Part shown: in pieces, positions 34,961-45,865 of the stretch
Layout: each line of letters begins with the position of its first letter
How positions within the stretch are numbered: position 1 is the stretch's first letter
Assembly (NCBI GenBank): GCA_025331125.1
Contig: JAOALB010000165.1
Coordinates: 1-64,000 of the forward strand
Reading direction: 5' to 3'
Origin: Mycogone perniciosa
Lineage: Eukaryota > Ascomycota > Sordariomycetes > Hypocreales > Hypocreaceae
Length of the DNA: 64,000 bases
Notes under the pieces: generated by a model
What the model was told of the DNA's origin: nothing
The model's input: only the letters and a program-made list of their open reading frames with translations
Databases searched by the model: none
Position numbers and translations under genes: made by a program

Positions 34961-36301
34961 TGCGTTTGAGTGAGGATGTATCGAAGAGCACTCGCGATGC
35001 AGATATTGTATTCACTCTCACCCGACGAGACAATGCGATTGCACAGGAGGGAAAGTTATAACAGATCTGGCAAGCGAAGGGCCGGCTATCTAGGGGTCAA
35101 CCCAGTATTTATGGATTACTCACAGCAATGCAGCGTGTACGGCATGCCGAAGCGGCCTTTTGTTGATATAACCAGATTCTCAAGGCTCGGTATCCCGATA
35201 CTCCTCCGTGTGGAGCCGATTAAGACACGGCTCGGCATACCGAGCACGGAGGACCTCGGAATTGAATGCACCTTTCGTCGTCCGAACGGAGTACTGGACT
35301 GCTCCGAGTCGCAAAGTTTGAGTGGAATCTGCAGGCAAGAAGGCATAACTTTGGATATATAAGTGGAAGCGAATAATGGTGGATATGGGTCAGCACAGAG
35401 TAGAGCTCAAGGGCTACTGAGCTAGCTTTTAATGCACAGACGCTCCGCATTCCCGAATCCCAAGTGCCAGTCTCTTCACTTGCGTTCACAAACCGAGGTT
35501 CTACTTTTATTATTGCTCGTATCTACATTTTTTGTTACTTCAAAGTCCGGACGCGGCACGGAGCGACTGAATTGGGCAAGCCTCTCCGGCACAGGTGCTC
35601 ACTCAGCCTCAGAAACCAGCACCATCATATCACCTTCACGATACTATACATACTGCGCGTGGTAGTTCATAGAATAATAAAGCTGCTTTTATAAATTACC
35701 CTTATAAACATACCAACTGTCAGCATTGCTGTCCCGGATCCGGATAGCAGATCCGTGATCGCCGTGAGACGCGGGATGCTAGAGATATTAACCGTAAATC
35801 CGGAGCTCCACTCCGCCGAGTTGAATTTTACGCACCTAGTGCTATCTAGGTTGCTGCATTACATATATATATCCACTCTCCTCCGCCAGCATTGCAGCAT
35901 CTGTACAAACGCCCTGTGGCGTCTCGTGCAAGTCGTTACCTGTGTTTCCATTGTGTTCGATATAGAGCTTTCAGACTACAATGAGTGGATATTTAGGAGA
36001 ATTATAACGTCACCTATTCTCGCCACAGCATCCTCTTGGACCATGACTGATCCGGGAGGGCTAAAAAGCCCGGAGTGGGCCTCGAGTCGACTCCGAGTTA
36101 CCACCGAGTCTGATCGGAATGACTCGATGATCCGCGAATTCGCTCATCACAACTTTTTGCCAGACTCTCATCATCACTCATAAGCCCAGCAATTGCTCTC
36201 GCGCACAGCCTCGACTCAACTCAAGGCGTGCTCTCTCCCTTGTATCATAATTAGAACCCGACTTCACACTCTAGCAACACGAAAAAGGCAGCCTATTAAC
36301 C
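34961..36301. other. Spacer before PurU-like gene
   Basis: No gene is supported over 1.3 kb. A cluster of CGGCATGCCGA and GGCATACCGA-like short palindromes is visible near 35140-35240. Similar GGCATGCCGA occurs at 28878 and 29031. Their meaning is unknown. Confidence 0.5.
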
Positions 36302-37351
36302 ATGTCTACCGATCACATTCTCACGCTGTCCTGTCCGGACAAGCCGGGCATCGTCCACGCTGTCACCGGCATCTTCGCCCAGAAAGGCCACAACATCTTG
36401 GACCTGCAGCAGTTCTCCGATCGAGCGGCCGACCACTTCTTCATGCGTGTGCACTTTGGACCATCGCCTGACCAGCCTGATGCCGCATCAACAGCACACC
36501 TCGAGCCGTTGTTCCAGGACCTGGCCACCTCATACACCATGAAGTACAATTTCCGCCCAGTCACGCGCAAGACGCGCGTTCTCATCATGGTCTCCAAGAT
36601 CGGTCATTGTCTGAATGATCTGCTTTTCCGCATGAAGGCGGGGCAGCTCAGCATTGAGGTGTGTACTCTTTTTGGCAGCATCCGGATGGATGACTTGCTT
36701 GTGCAGGATGCATCCTTTTCATCATGGTTATGCATCTATATTGTAGTATTCCCAGACTGGGCCAAACCCGCATAAAAGATGTGTCGTACTCGTACGTTGT
36801 AAATACGGAGTACTACAGTGGTGGCTAATCATGATCACTCATAGGTCCCCATCATCGTGTCTAACCACTCAGACTATGAGACCCTAGCTCGCAGCTATGG
36901 CATCGAATTCCACCACCTGCCTGTCACCAAGGACACCAAGCTCGCGCAGGAAGCCAAGGTGCTCGACCTCATCAAGCAGCACAACATCGAGCTCGTCGTT
37001 CTCGCGCGCTACATGCAGGTCCTCTCACCCAGCATGTGCGCCGCCATGTCCGGCAAGATCATCAACATTCACCACAGCTTCCTGCCATCGTTCAAGGGCG
37101 CGAAGCCCTACCACCAGGCCTTTGAGCGCGGCGTCAAGATAATCGGCGCGACGGCACACTTTGTCACGGCGGATCTGGACGAGGGCCCGATCATTGAGCA
37201 GCGAGTGGCGAGAGTCGATCACAGCATGGATCCCAAGGCTTTATCAGAGGAGGGGTCGAATGTTGAAAGTCAGGTGTTGGCTGCAGCTGTAAGATGGTAT
37301 GCCGAGGGAAAGGTCTTCCTGAACGGACCAAAAACTGTGGTGTTTAACTAG
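36302..37351 (+). CDS. Formyltetrahydrofolate deformylase (PurU-like)
   Basis: Two exons (36302-36658 and 36845-37351) give 287 aa. An N-terminal ACT domain (ILTLSCPDKPGIVHAVTGIF; about residues 5-90) is followed by a formyltransferase fold with VSNHSDYE, the catalytic NIHHSFLPSFKGA (Asn, His) and TADLDEGPIIEQ (Asp). It hydrolyses 10-formyl-THF to formate and THF, balancing one-carbon pools. The ACT domain in relatives senses small effectors. The 186-nt intron is unusually long for this window and contains a dispersed TACGGAGTA motif (36804-36812). Fungi vary in having this enzyme, and an origin by old bacterial transfer is possible but not shown here. Confidence 0.93.
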
Positions 37352-38043
37352 ACAAATGTGAAACAGACGAACTACTCATACCCTTAGAAATTAGCAAGGC
37401 TCCCTCCGTGTGTTCACTTCAGCTGCCAAGCCATAATTACCTCGACGTGGTTGTCACACAACATGTGCGGCCTTTTCGTTATGTTATACGACTGATACGT
37501 GAATTGTTCAGACCAACCAACAATTCTTCCTATTGTCAGAGATGCCACTTTCCAGACCTTGGCTACCCTCACCACCCCACGGTCCGAAAGGGGGCGGAAG
37601 CGACCGCCAAGGATGTAACAGGAAAAGTTCCTTATTAGTCTCTAGGGCGAGCGACGAGCCGAGATTACTCACAGGTGGCTGTTGGCTTTCGGATCTGGCC
37701 TGCTCCGGGTCGTTGCCAGCGAATCAGCTATTAGAGGATTAGCCAGAGGATTAGCCAGAGGATCAGTCAGAGGATCAGCTAATAGAGGATCAGCAACTAC
37801 AATGTGTTGGCGCTCACCATCATGTTATGTTACCTCGATGCTACTGTACATGGTAGTAATGCATGTCTCGGATTCTGGATTAAACGAGTACATAGGGGGA
37901 GTACTCCCTACGTGGAGAATCCAGTGGCGGTGGTATCCCTCCCTACCTCATCCCTTTCCTCCCTAATATCAACTTTACGTCAAGCAGTGGAAAATCTCCC
38001 TTGTTTTCATCCCTTCTGATCAGCTACCCCTGAATCCGCAACA
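37352..38043. other. Spacer with tandem repeat
   Basis: No gene is seen. It contains the 12-bp tandem repeat listed separately and the promoter of the P-loop protein gene. Confidence 0.5.
37731..37795. repeat. Imperfect 12-bp tandem repeat
   Basis: Units like AGAGGATTAGCC and AGAGGATCAGTC occur about five times in a row. No protein role is supported. Confidence 0.75.
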
Positions 38044-39060
38044 ATGGGTGGCGTGCCGTCTGTCCCCACTGATCCGACCCGGACCCTCCAGGTCATCGGC
38101 GCCGGATACTCCCGCACCGGAACCGTTTCCATGGCCATGGCCCTTGAGAAACTGCTCGACGGGCCGGTGATGCACGGAGGAACCCAGCTTTTCGGGCGAG
38201 AAGATGGCAAGTCCATGGCCTCTGTCCATATCCTCGTTGGATCTATTATACTAACATTTCCTCCTCCTCCTCGCAGCCTACGTCAAACTCTGGTGTGAAA
38301 TCTTCGAAAACCGTGACAACAAACCTGTCCTCATGAAGCTCCTCCGCGAAGCCACCGCCGGCTTCGTGGGCATCACTGATAACCCTGCCCTAATGTTCCC
38401 CACCGAGCTGCTCGAACTATACCCAGACACCAAAGTCGTGCTCGTCACCCGTGATCCGGACCGTTGGTTCAAGAGCATGCGGGTGATCGTAAAAGGTGCT
38501 ACTATTCATCCACTTCTCCTCAAGATGTGGCTTTTTCCGTGCCCGACGTGGCGATGGGCGCCGCTGTGGTTGCGTCATATGGGCGAAGTGTAAGTTGTTA
38601 ATACATATCCCCTAATTGACGACACTGTTAGTATTATTGAGGACCTGATTACTGATTCTCCAACTCATGCAGAGAAAACAAGCGATTCAAAGATCCATGG
38701 TCTAAAGGTATGCATACTCCGCCGAAGTGCCGGAGGGAAGTGTGAGAACATGAACTAGACTGATGGTCTTCTATAGAGCGAATAATCACGTACAACGACT
38801 GGGTTCGCGCCCATGTTCCAGCCGATAGGTTAATCACCATGGAACTCAAGGAGGGCTGGGAGCCTCTGGCCAAGTTGCTAGACAAGCCCATTCCCAACGA
38901 GCCATTCCCCCGAGCCAACGACAGCGAAGCGGTATCAGCCTTTATGAAGCAAATGTTTAGAAAAGCGAGTGGCATTTGGATGGGCATTTTTGTGGCGATG
39001 ATGGTCTTGTCGTGGGGAGGCTTGCAGGTGTGGAAGAATAATAGTATGATGATGGCGTGA
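38044..39060 (+). CDS. Sulfotransferase-like P-loop membrane protein
   Basis: Four exons (38044-38206, 38277-38589, 38673-38707, 38777-39060) give 264 aa. The P-loop-like GAGYSRTGTVSMAMALEKL (about residues 19-37) and VVLVTRDPDRWFKSM (the 3'-phosphate-binding-like strand) are typical of the fungal sulfotransferase family annotated as Sulfotransfer_4. A single C-terminal hydrophobic helix (GIWMGIFVAMMVLSW) would anchor it to a membrane. Starting MGG, it might be myristoylated, which is inference. Substrates of this family are largely unknown and real sulfotransferase activity is not assured. The first intron begins GCAAGT, making it a GC-AG intron with a perfect TACTAAC branch site. The 35-nt third exon keeps frame. 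Confidence 0.88.
38207..38276 (+). other. GC-AG intron
   Basis: The donor is G/GCAAGT, the branch site is TACTAAC and the acceptor TCGCAG follows a CT-rich tract. Removal joins GAAGATG to CCTACGTC in frame. No GT donor nearby gives an open frame. Confidence 0.8.
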
Positions 39061-39244
39061 AAATGATGTGGAGATGGTTCACAGTTAGTATCATGTTGCA
39101 GCACTATAACACGACAACTAATTGAGCATGTAAAGAAGCAATACCCAATAGCGATGCTGATTTACGAGCATTCCATGAAATGCCTCAAAAAAATAATAAG
39201 TATAAAACACAGAGTCGGAGGCGAGACGCCGCAAAAATAGAAGC
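39061..39244. other. Spacer before tRNA
   Basis: This is the 3' flank of the P-loop gene and, downstream in minus-strand terms, of the tRNA. No gene is seen. Confidence 0.5.
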
Positions 39245-39331
39245 TCTCCGGGGACGGAGTCGAACCGCCGACATTTCGGTGAGATGTGATCCATTACAGC
39301 CGAACGCCATTACCAACTAGACCACCCAGAG
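39245..39331 (-). tRNA. tRNA-Tyr(GUA) with 13-nt intron
   Basis: A cloverleaf can be drawn. The acceptor stem is CUCUGGG/CCCGGAG (7 bp, one G-U); the D stem is GUC/GGC around AGUUGGUAAU; the anticodon stem is UUCGG/CCGAA with loop CU-GUA-A; and the T arm is GGCGG-UUCGACU-CCGUC. Between A37 and the 3' anticodon stem lie 14 nt, of which 13 form a canonical nuclear intron and one is position 38. Eukaryotic tRNA-Tyr normally has such an intron, supporting the call. The discriminator base is A. Confidence 0.93.
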
Positions 39332-39663
39332 TGAATTCTTATTGGCTTGTTGGGACGGAGTGAGCAAATGTGCTGTATCAACCTGGAATGGCAGATTTTG
39401 GTGAGCAATTGCTCATCTTTCATCAGACTACTAGTATTGGTGTTGTTGAATACAGAATCCAACATCCGGAGTGACTCCACGGTGTGAAAATATGCTGCAC
39501 GGAGCTGTTAATAATTACCAAGATTCCATTTAAATGCGCATTTGTAATAATATGTAATGTCCATATAATTCAATTCATCAGTCTCAATTGCTGTCATGTC
39601 TTGTCTGATGGTTCCTATTCGTGCCTCATGCTCAAACGTATCCGCCTCATCGTGATATCAAAC
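39332..39663. other. Spacer between tRNA and CDC8-like gene
   Basis: No gene is seen. This is the upstream flank of the tRNA gene and the 3' flank of the thymidylate kinase gene. Confidence 0.5.
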
Positions 39664-40571
39664 TCAATGCGCCATCCTCACCACCTTACCCAACTCTCCA
39701 GCTTCAACCTGACCAATCCTCCTCCTCACCTTTCCCCAAATATCCTCTGAAACCTCCTCCACCGTCCTCCCGGCATCCACCACCACAATATCCTCCTCAT
39801 CCTGCCTCCACTGCGCACCGCCTAGCCCACCCAACTGCTGTAGCAAACCCTGGCCCTTGATATCCTGTCCACCCATGCTAAGCGCCCAGAAGAGCTCCCG
39901 CACCGTCCTCTGCATCTCTTCCTTTTCGTACTTCTCGCCGCCCCAGCCGCCGCGCGCCTTGGCTTGCGCCTCGTCTAGATCGAGGAAGAGGACCATATCA
40001 GGGCGGGGAAGGCCGTTGTCTGGTGCGCGGGCCCAGGAGAGCGAGAGGTGAGGATTCTTTTTAGCTGCCGAGTAGACGATTCCGGAGTGGTAGAATCGAT
40101 CTGAAATGACGGTTGTGCCGGAAGCCAGAAGCGTCCGGATCTGATTCCTGCATCGTAGTTGAGGACATGAAATCCTGCGTCATGGTCATGAGAAGAGAAT
40201 AGGAACTTACGCTGCTTCCCACCTGTTGGCGCTGAACAGTAGATGAATTACATGATCGTCCATTTCAACATTGCTTTTGAGATACCCATCAATCATCTGC
40301 CCAATTGGCGTTGTCCTATCTGCTCTCTAGTCAGTCTCCTGCGCCTTATTTGTTATCATCAACATTTCGAGGGACAACAAGACTCACCTGGAAACCTCAT
40401 AATCTTGACCGGCCTCCCCTCTTCCACAAACCTCTGCTCCAGTAACTTGACCTGCGTCGTCTTGCCACTTCGATCCAGCCCCTCCAACACGATGAAGGCC
40501 CCTCTCGCATCACCAGTTTTTGCCGAGGCGCTGCTAATTGCCGCATGCGCTGGGTCGTTGGTTGACGCCAT
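39664..40571 (-). CDS. CDC8: Thymidylate (dTMP) kinase
   Basis: Three exons (40571-40388, 40319-40211, 40147-39664) give 258 aa. The P-loop is EGLDRSGKTTQ (about residues 30-40), the substrate-binding stretch is DRF/YHSGIVYS after the second intron, and PDMVLFLDLD precedes a long, Gly/Glu-rich lid region. It phosphorylates dTMP to dTDP for DNA synthesis. The ATG at 40571 is the first in frame. The protein is longer than yeast Cdc8, with an extra N-terminal 25 residues and an insertion after the lid, as often seen in filamentous fungi. It is a housekeeping gene located next to the KEN-box protein gene on the same strand. Confidence 0.93.
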
Positions 40572-41110
40572 GACAGCTTCTCTCAAGGCCTTTTAAACCC
40601 TTTGCAAGATGGAGAATCCTAGAGTGAGAAGAGTAGGGTTTAAATGGAATGGATGTTGGAGTAAGATCTAGATTAGGTGAGCTGAGAGTTGGGTGGCGAT
40701 TCCATCACACCACAAGTTCACACTGTGCATGTGGAGGCACGTGGTGCAGAATGTATACAGTGCGGTATCGTTTCTCACACCATTGGCATTCGCGGCATTA
40801 AGACAATCCAGGTTCATGAAGCATCATCTCACATAAAGATGTCCTATAATAAACAAGATGCGGGTTATCCACATGAATGAGAACACTAGGCGTACACTTG
40901 TGACCCAAACCAAGCGACAGTCAAATTCCAACGCCTGGTATAGCCATACCATGTGTACCAGTAGACGCCAGACAGAACCCAAGACCGAAAACACGATTAT
41001 CCACCAAGTCCAACATTTTCGAAAAGCAAACAGCCAGCCACACGGCATACCATCCATCAGAGTCATCAAACATCAATACATTCACCCCATTGCGTCGTCA
41101 CAAGCCCGTA
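40572..41110. other. Spacer between two minus-strand genes
   Basis: No gene is seen. It is the promoter of the thymidylate kinase gene and the 3' flank of the KEN-box gene. Confidence 0.5.
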
Positions 41111-42390
41111 TCATGAGCTCTCTGTTGTCGTCTCAGCGTCGTCCTTGGCGCTTCCGCTTTCCCACAGCTCAAAGCTCTCCCCTGTACCCTCAATGGGTCG
41201 CAGAACTGCGGCTTTGGATGATGACCCGCTGGATTTCGACATGAGAGCGTCGATGTCGTCTGGAATCTCCGGTTCAGGCTCCTCATTCTCAGGCTCAGGG
41301 GCAACTCCGGCGTTATTAACGATCGGGGTGGCTTCCTCCTGCTGAGGCTCATCATCTTCAGGGATCAGGATCACAGACGCCTCATCGCATCCCTTGGGAT
41401 AAAAGTCGGTCGCGTTCATCTCTCCCAGAGCCACTCGTTCCTTCTCGACAACCATGTCGTCAGGGTTTTGTCGAGCGACCATGCGAGTTGAAGTCTGAGA
41501 GACGTCATCGACTGGGGGAATGTTCTCCTTGTCACGGCCATCGGCATCTCGCCTTGCCTTTAGCTCGCTCTCCTCATCGGAGATATCCAGGACGCATGTA
41601 CCATGTTGCAGTAGGTTCGTCATTTCTTGTTCTGGGGTATCTACGTGGATGTCAAAGAACCAGCTTGCCTTGGCCTCTGGCTGAAGCAGGCTAGAAATGA
41701 CAGGTTTTTTGGTAGATATGGCACGAGAACCATAGCTGGTGATGGTGCCCTTGAGAGCGGCATCGAGGGAGAAGGGTGCTGATGAGTCGGTATTGAAGGA
41801 TGGAGGATCGATGCGCGTGTACGGTCCGGCGGTGCGCCGTCGGTTAGAGAGAATGCCGGAGCGCTTACTCTGTGTAGGCGAACGGCCAGCGGGAGCGGCA
41901 ATGGGTGACGACTTGTGCACCTTGGCATTAGGCTTTGCAATGGGAGACCTGGGCTGCAAGGCACGTCGAGGAGTTGATGAGGCCTTTGTTGGGCTAGCAA
42001 GGAGAGATCGCGGCTCGGTAACGGGTGTGTTTGTCTTGGCGGCGAGGATGAAGTTGGAGGAGGGCTTTAGGATGTCCTTGGGTGGAGTGGCAGAGCTGGC
42101 ACCCTTGGAGCGCTTAGCAAAGAGGAGAGGGTCGACATTTTCGAAGTCGTCGGTATCGAGGAGTTCAGCCTTTCGCTTTCCGCTAGATGCGTTGGCGGAG
42201 ATGGCTGCTTGCATGTCAGTAAATACGTGTACGCTTCTTGAATGACCATGGATGCCCAATGCTGAATGTTACACGGCATGTGGTAGAAGGCCAGGATGCA
42301 CTCACCATTTTGCCGGTTCTTGAGGCTTGTTAGGGACTGGAGTCGGGCTCCATCGAGAGGAGCAAAGGGCTGACGGGTGACTGCAGCCAT
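41111..42390 (-). CDS. Disordered KEN-box protein, unknown function
   Basis: Exon 1 (42390-42306) joins exon 2 (from 42207 or 42204 to 41111) to give 393 or 392 aa; tandem acceptors CAAG/CAG make the extra residue ambiguous. The N-terminus is MAAVTRQPFAPLDGARLQ. The protein is rich in Ser, Pro, Lys and Ala, with many S/T-P sites (such as SPTQSKR and SPIAAP), an NLS-like KRKAELL and KRSK, and a DKENIPP motif (about residue 260) typical of an APC/C KEN degron. The C-terminal quarter is strongly acidic. I do not know its family. A cell-cycle-controlled nuclear protein is inferred from KEN and CDK-like sites. A pyrimidine-rich leader of several hundred bases lies upstream on this strand. Confidence 0.8.
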
Positions 42391-44860
42391 TGCTGCGACG
42401 CGGGTATGGATATGGATATGGGCGTATAGGGTCTGGTCTGGTCTGGTGTTGATGGTTCGTGATGCGATCGATATTGCTGCGGTCCACTCTGTTGTTGTTC
42501 GGAGGGAGAGGACCAGACCGGAAAGGGAGGGCAGACAAGTCAAAGCAAATGAATGTTGAGCCTCAAATCTCTATTGTTTATCCTCCTTTGGTGCTCCTCT
42601 GAGCGAGAGAGGAAAAGCGAGCGTGTTTTGTTACTGTTGATGTGTGTTGAGAGGAGGAAATTAAAGAGGGGAAGTCGAGAGAAAGAGGGTGGGTGAGTGA
42701 AGCGAGGGCGCGACAGGTGGGAAAGCGGGAGCAGCAGCACTAATAAGAAGCGCCAGCAGTGCTATTACAGGGCATAAAACAGCCCGACCAACCAATTAGT
42801 GGAGCCTGGCGTACGAAGTACAGTGCGTGCAGCGGCTGTGAGTACGAGTAACGCGAGAGATACCTTGCGGCAGCATGCACCACGTCAATATTACAGGGAC
42901 AAGAGGCTGAAGCGAATGAACGGTACGAAGCAAAAACGAGAGGAGAGGATAGGGAAAAGGGAGAAACCAGCCGAGGAGGCAGAGGACGAGTACTACATAG
43001 GTGAGGGAGAGCGAGAGAAGGGAGACAGCAGGGAGACTCGGAAGATGCGAGTGGAGAGACTGCAGATCATTCAGGCCTTTTTGCCTCTGCGATTGATCGA
43101 TCCAGCTAAGCGCCAAGACCATTCAGTCGCCCAAGACGACGCCATATGGAGAACCATATTAATAAAACGCGTCCTCTTAAAGCTGCAGCTGAACCGCTAC
43201 GATACGAAACCCATTGGCTGTGTCATGGCTGAGCAAAAACCAATCAACGCGTGGGGATGCGTCCGTGATGCGCGACCCATTGAATAAGAGGGCGTCTACG
43301 CGACTTTAATAGCGCGCATATGGCCGGAGAAGTATCACGGGATATCCTGGCTTGGATACAGAGAGAGGCTAGTAATACTACTCTGTATTACTTCATACTG
43401 CATAGTACTAATATGTCAGAGCTTCGGCTATGACCGAACAAAGACGCGTCCAGCTCAGCCGTTGATTGTCTTGCGTTTCACACCTACATGAATGCATCAT
43501 CATTGTGTCTCAGCATACCGTCATTGGCCTCTCTGATTACTCATAGCTCTCGATTGCATATCTCAGAAGCCTTCGACTAATAGTACGAGTGCTCCGTACT
43601 TGATTCCGCCAAGGCCATTCATAGCTCGAGCATTCCCTACCTTAGTAGTGTCCAAACGTCCCTGAGACAGGCAGAGGAATGCGGTCCAATCGGTTGTGGC
43701 GAGGTCTAGGCGACCAGCACGCACACAAGACGCTGGAGACGTGGTACAGCTGCTAGTGGTGACTTGGGCGGCGCAAGGGATATGCTTTCCAGCTGCAAGG
43801 TCATTCATTGGTGATGTGATGGCTGGGACTTGTTTGCTGCGGTCTTGAGTTGCTGATTCTGAAACGCCGTTCAGAGAGGCCGAGAGGAGATCCGCTTAGC
43901 TGCGTGCCTAGTAATGGGTCAGATCGGACGGAGACATGGTGAGACGAGCCGAGCAATCCGGATGGTTTCGATGATCTTGTAAAATCATCCCTCGGCATCA
44001 TTCTTTGACACAAGACAGCCATAGATGTTGGATGAATGCACACTGCCTCCTCCATAGACCGTGCTGTCTAGTCCAGTTGCCCAAGATACAGAGGACGAGG
44101 GCCAAGTAATTATAGCTAGAATCCGAGTAATGAGAGTCCACCTCGCCGCATGATACAAGGCCCAAGCTGACGACGGCCCAATCCTGAGGCCACTCGCGTT
44201 CTCTGCGGCCGCTAGGAGCTCTGGTACGACTCAGTTACCTAGTCTGCTCTCGGGGTTGGAGAAGTTTGAGGACCCCCTATCTTGTACCCTCCGGTGGTCG
44301 GAGGCGAAGACAATAGTAGGAATCCTTCTTCACGTCAAGCATGCGCAATTGGCCTTGGACACCATGAGCAACCTTGAAATGGGTCGAAGATGGTAAAGAT
44401 GAGGGGGAACTCGCTTACAAGAAAGGGCCTCTTGTCCCCGATCGGACGAGGCTTCCGGCCGACAGTACGAAGTAGCAGCCAACAATATTACAAATCTGAC
44501 ACAATGTCGGGAAATAAAGTACTATTTTCCTCAGTCTGTCATTCTATGATTAGTATTCTTGTTTTCTCTCGGCAATTCGTTATAACAATACCCTTAATCC
44601 TCTATCATGGAGTCGGGCCTGTTCACAGTGTGTTGGTCTGTACTCACACGGTACCGGACGACAAGAGTAAACCAGGCGATGAGCTCTCACAGTCACCAGT
44701 CGCTTCAAAGATGGGCAGTTATCAATTCTTCAGCCAATAAAATAGAAGTTTTTATGTGAAAAATCCATCCATTGATATCCCATCTCCTTATCTGCATTCC
44801 CCACCATGAATGGCACATGTACAACCTCACATAGATGTCTTTGGAGCACACCACTCCTCC
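42391..44860. other. 2.5-kb spacer with pyrimidine-rich leader
   Basis: 42540-43050 is strongly purine-rich on the plus strand (pyrimidine-rich on the minus strand), consistent with the 5' leader and promoter of the minus-strand KEN-box gene. Open frames through it are low-complexity and not credible as proteins. 43300-44860 shows no gene. Confidence 0.5.
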
Positions 44861-45301
44861 TCAGAGCTGCACTGGACGAATCTCATTGAACCAGGTCTTC
44901 TCTCCCTCGCTTGGGTGAAGGGGAGGAATAAGGCCATTGATCTTCCAAAGGGCTCTATCCGTCTCATCAACGTGGTACTCCCAATCATACCCTTTGTCAG
45001 CAATGTGCGGCTTCAGAAGCCTGTCAAGATGGGCCAGGGCCTTCTGACGAACTTCCAGACTTGGGTCATAAGTGGCAGCGATATGATCGGCCGTCAGCCT
45101 GATGAATGGAGGTTTTGTTTCGTCTCTCTTCTCGCCGCCTACCCATATGTTGCTGAAGGGTTGTTCGATGAATTGAACATTGACATAGAATGCTGGGAGA
45201 CCCACGTCCGTATAGTAGCTGGTGACATCACGAGAGAAGGCCTGCTTCGCCTCGTCGTCGACAAAGGTGCCGGTAGGATGGTAGACAACCCAGAGAGGCA
45301 T
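44861..45301 (-). CDS. Tautomerase-superfamily (Pro1) protein
   Basis: An intronless frame of 146 aa starts MPLWVVYHPTG. Removal of Met would expose Pro1, the catalytic base of the tautomerase/cis-CaaD group. The two half-repeats expected of a fused 4-OT-like fold fit the length, and FYVNVQFIEQP and PPFIRLTADHIA are typical of the fungal Tautomerase_3 type. The start is set by Pro1; an in-frame upstream stretch (to 45403) would hide it. Members tautomerise or hydrate small unsaturated acids. The true substrate is unknown. A TATA-like run (TATATAAAG on the minus strand) lies about 110 bp upstream. The next gene is a divergent extended SDR. Confidence 0.85.
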   Translation of the reverse strand: MPLWVVYHPTGTFVDDEAKQAFSRDVTSYYTDVGLPAFYVNVQFIEQPFSNIWVGGEKRDETKPPFIRLTADHIAATYDPSLEVRQKALAHLDRLLKPHIADKGYDWEYHVDETDRALWKINGLIPPLHPSEGEKTWFNEIRPVQL

Positions 45302-45865
45302 GTTGGAAGTGTAGTTTTGAGTAGAGATATTTTGTAAAAGATCTGATAATAGTTTGGTGTGATGATTGCAATGAGATTGAGCTACACAGCTCGCTCCGTC
45401 CACTACTTTATATACTTTTCCCTCCTCATATTGCAGGGTTTCTAGAATCGTCCTATTGCGAGCGAATGTTACAAATCATCAACTCATGAGAAACCCCGGA
45501 GCTTGCAAAGCAGACGTCATGTTACGGCCGTAGACGGAACGTAAGTGCCTAGGAAGAACCGAATCAGATCGATTCCTCGGCTTTAGAGCGGCATATCTAT
45601 CATGCCGAGTAGCTTGAACTTGGTGTAACGTGTATGTTCAGCTGGTTACCAACGGCTCCTTCCACGACTGCATCGGGCCGAACTATCAAGAAGATTAGTG
45701 ATCATGAACATGATGCCATATATTCCTGAATAATGAATCCGATGGGGAATTTGCCGAATGGACATCTAGTGTAAATAAATACAATCGCTCATATCTCATC
45801 ACCGTCGGCCATTACCTCATTGCTTCACTCAGAACAGGATATTCAGCCCATCCTCATACTTGACC
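45302..45865. promoter_or_regulatory. Divergent promoter of tautomerase and SDR
   Basis: The 564-bp gap separates the tautomerase start (minus) and the SDR start (plus). A TATA-like element for the tautomerase is near 45404-45415. Co-regulation is possible but not shown. Confidence 0.45.

Noticed and set aside
37682..37966. 94-codon frame over the 12-bp repeat
   Set aside because: The Arg/Gly/Ser-rich text is created by the tandem repeat; no other coding signs.
42799..43287. 162-codon plus-strand frame
   Set aside because: It is purine-rich low complexity, the complement of the pyrimidine-rich leader of the KEN-box gene. There is no domain and no splice logic.
43801..44055. 84-codon minus-strand frame
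   Set aside because: No signal peptide, domain or splice partner; likely chance.
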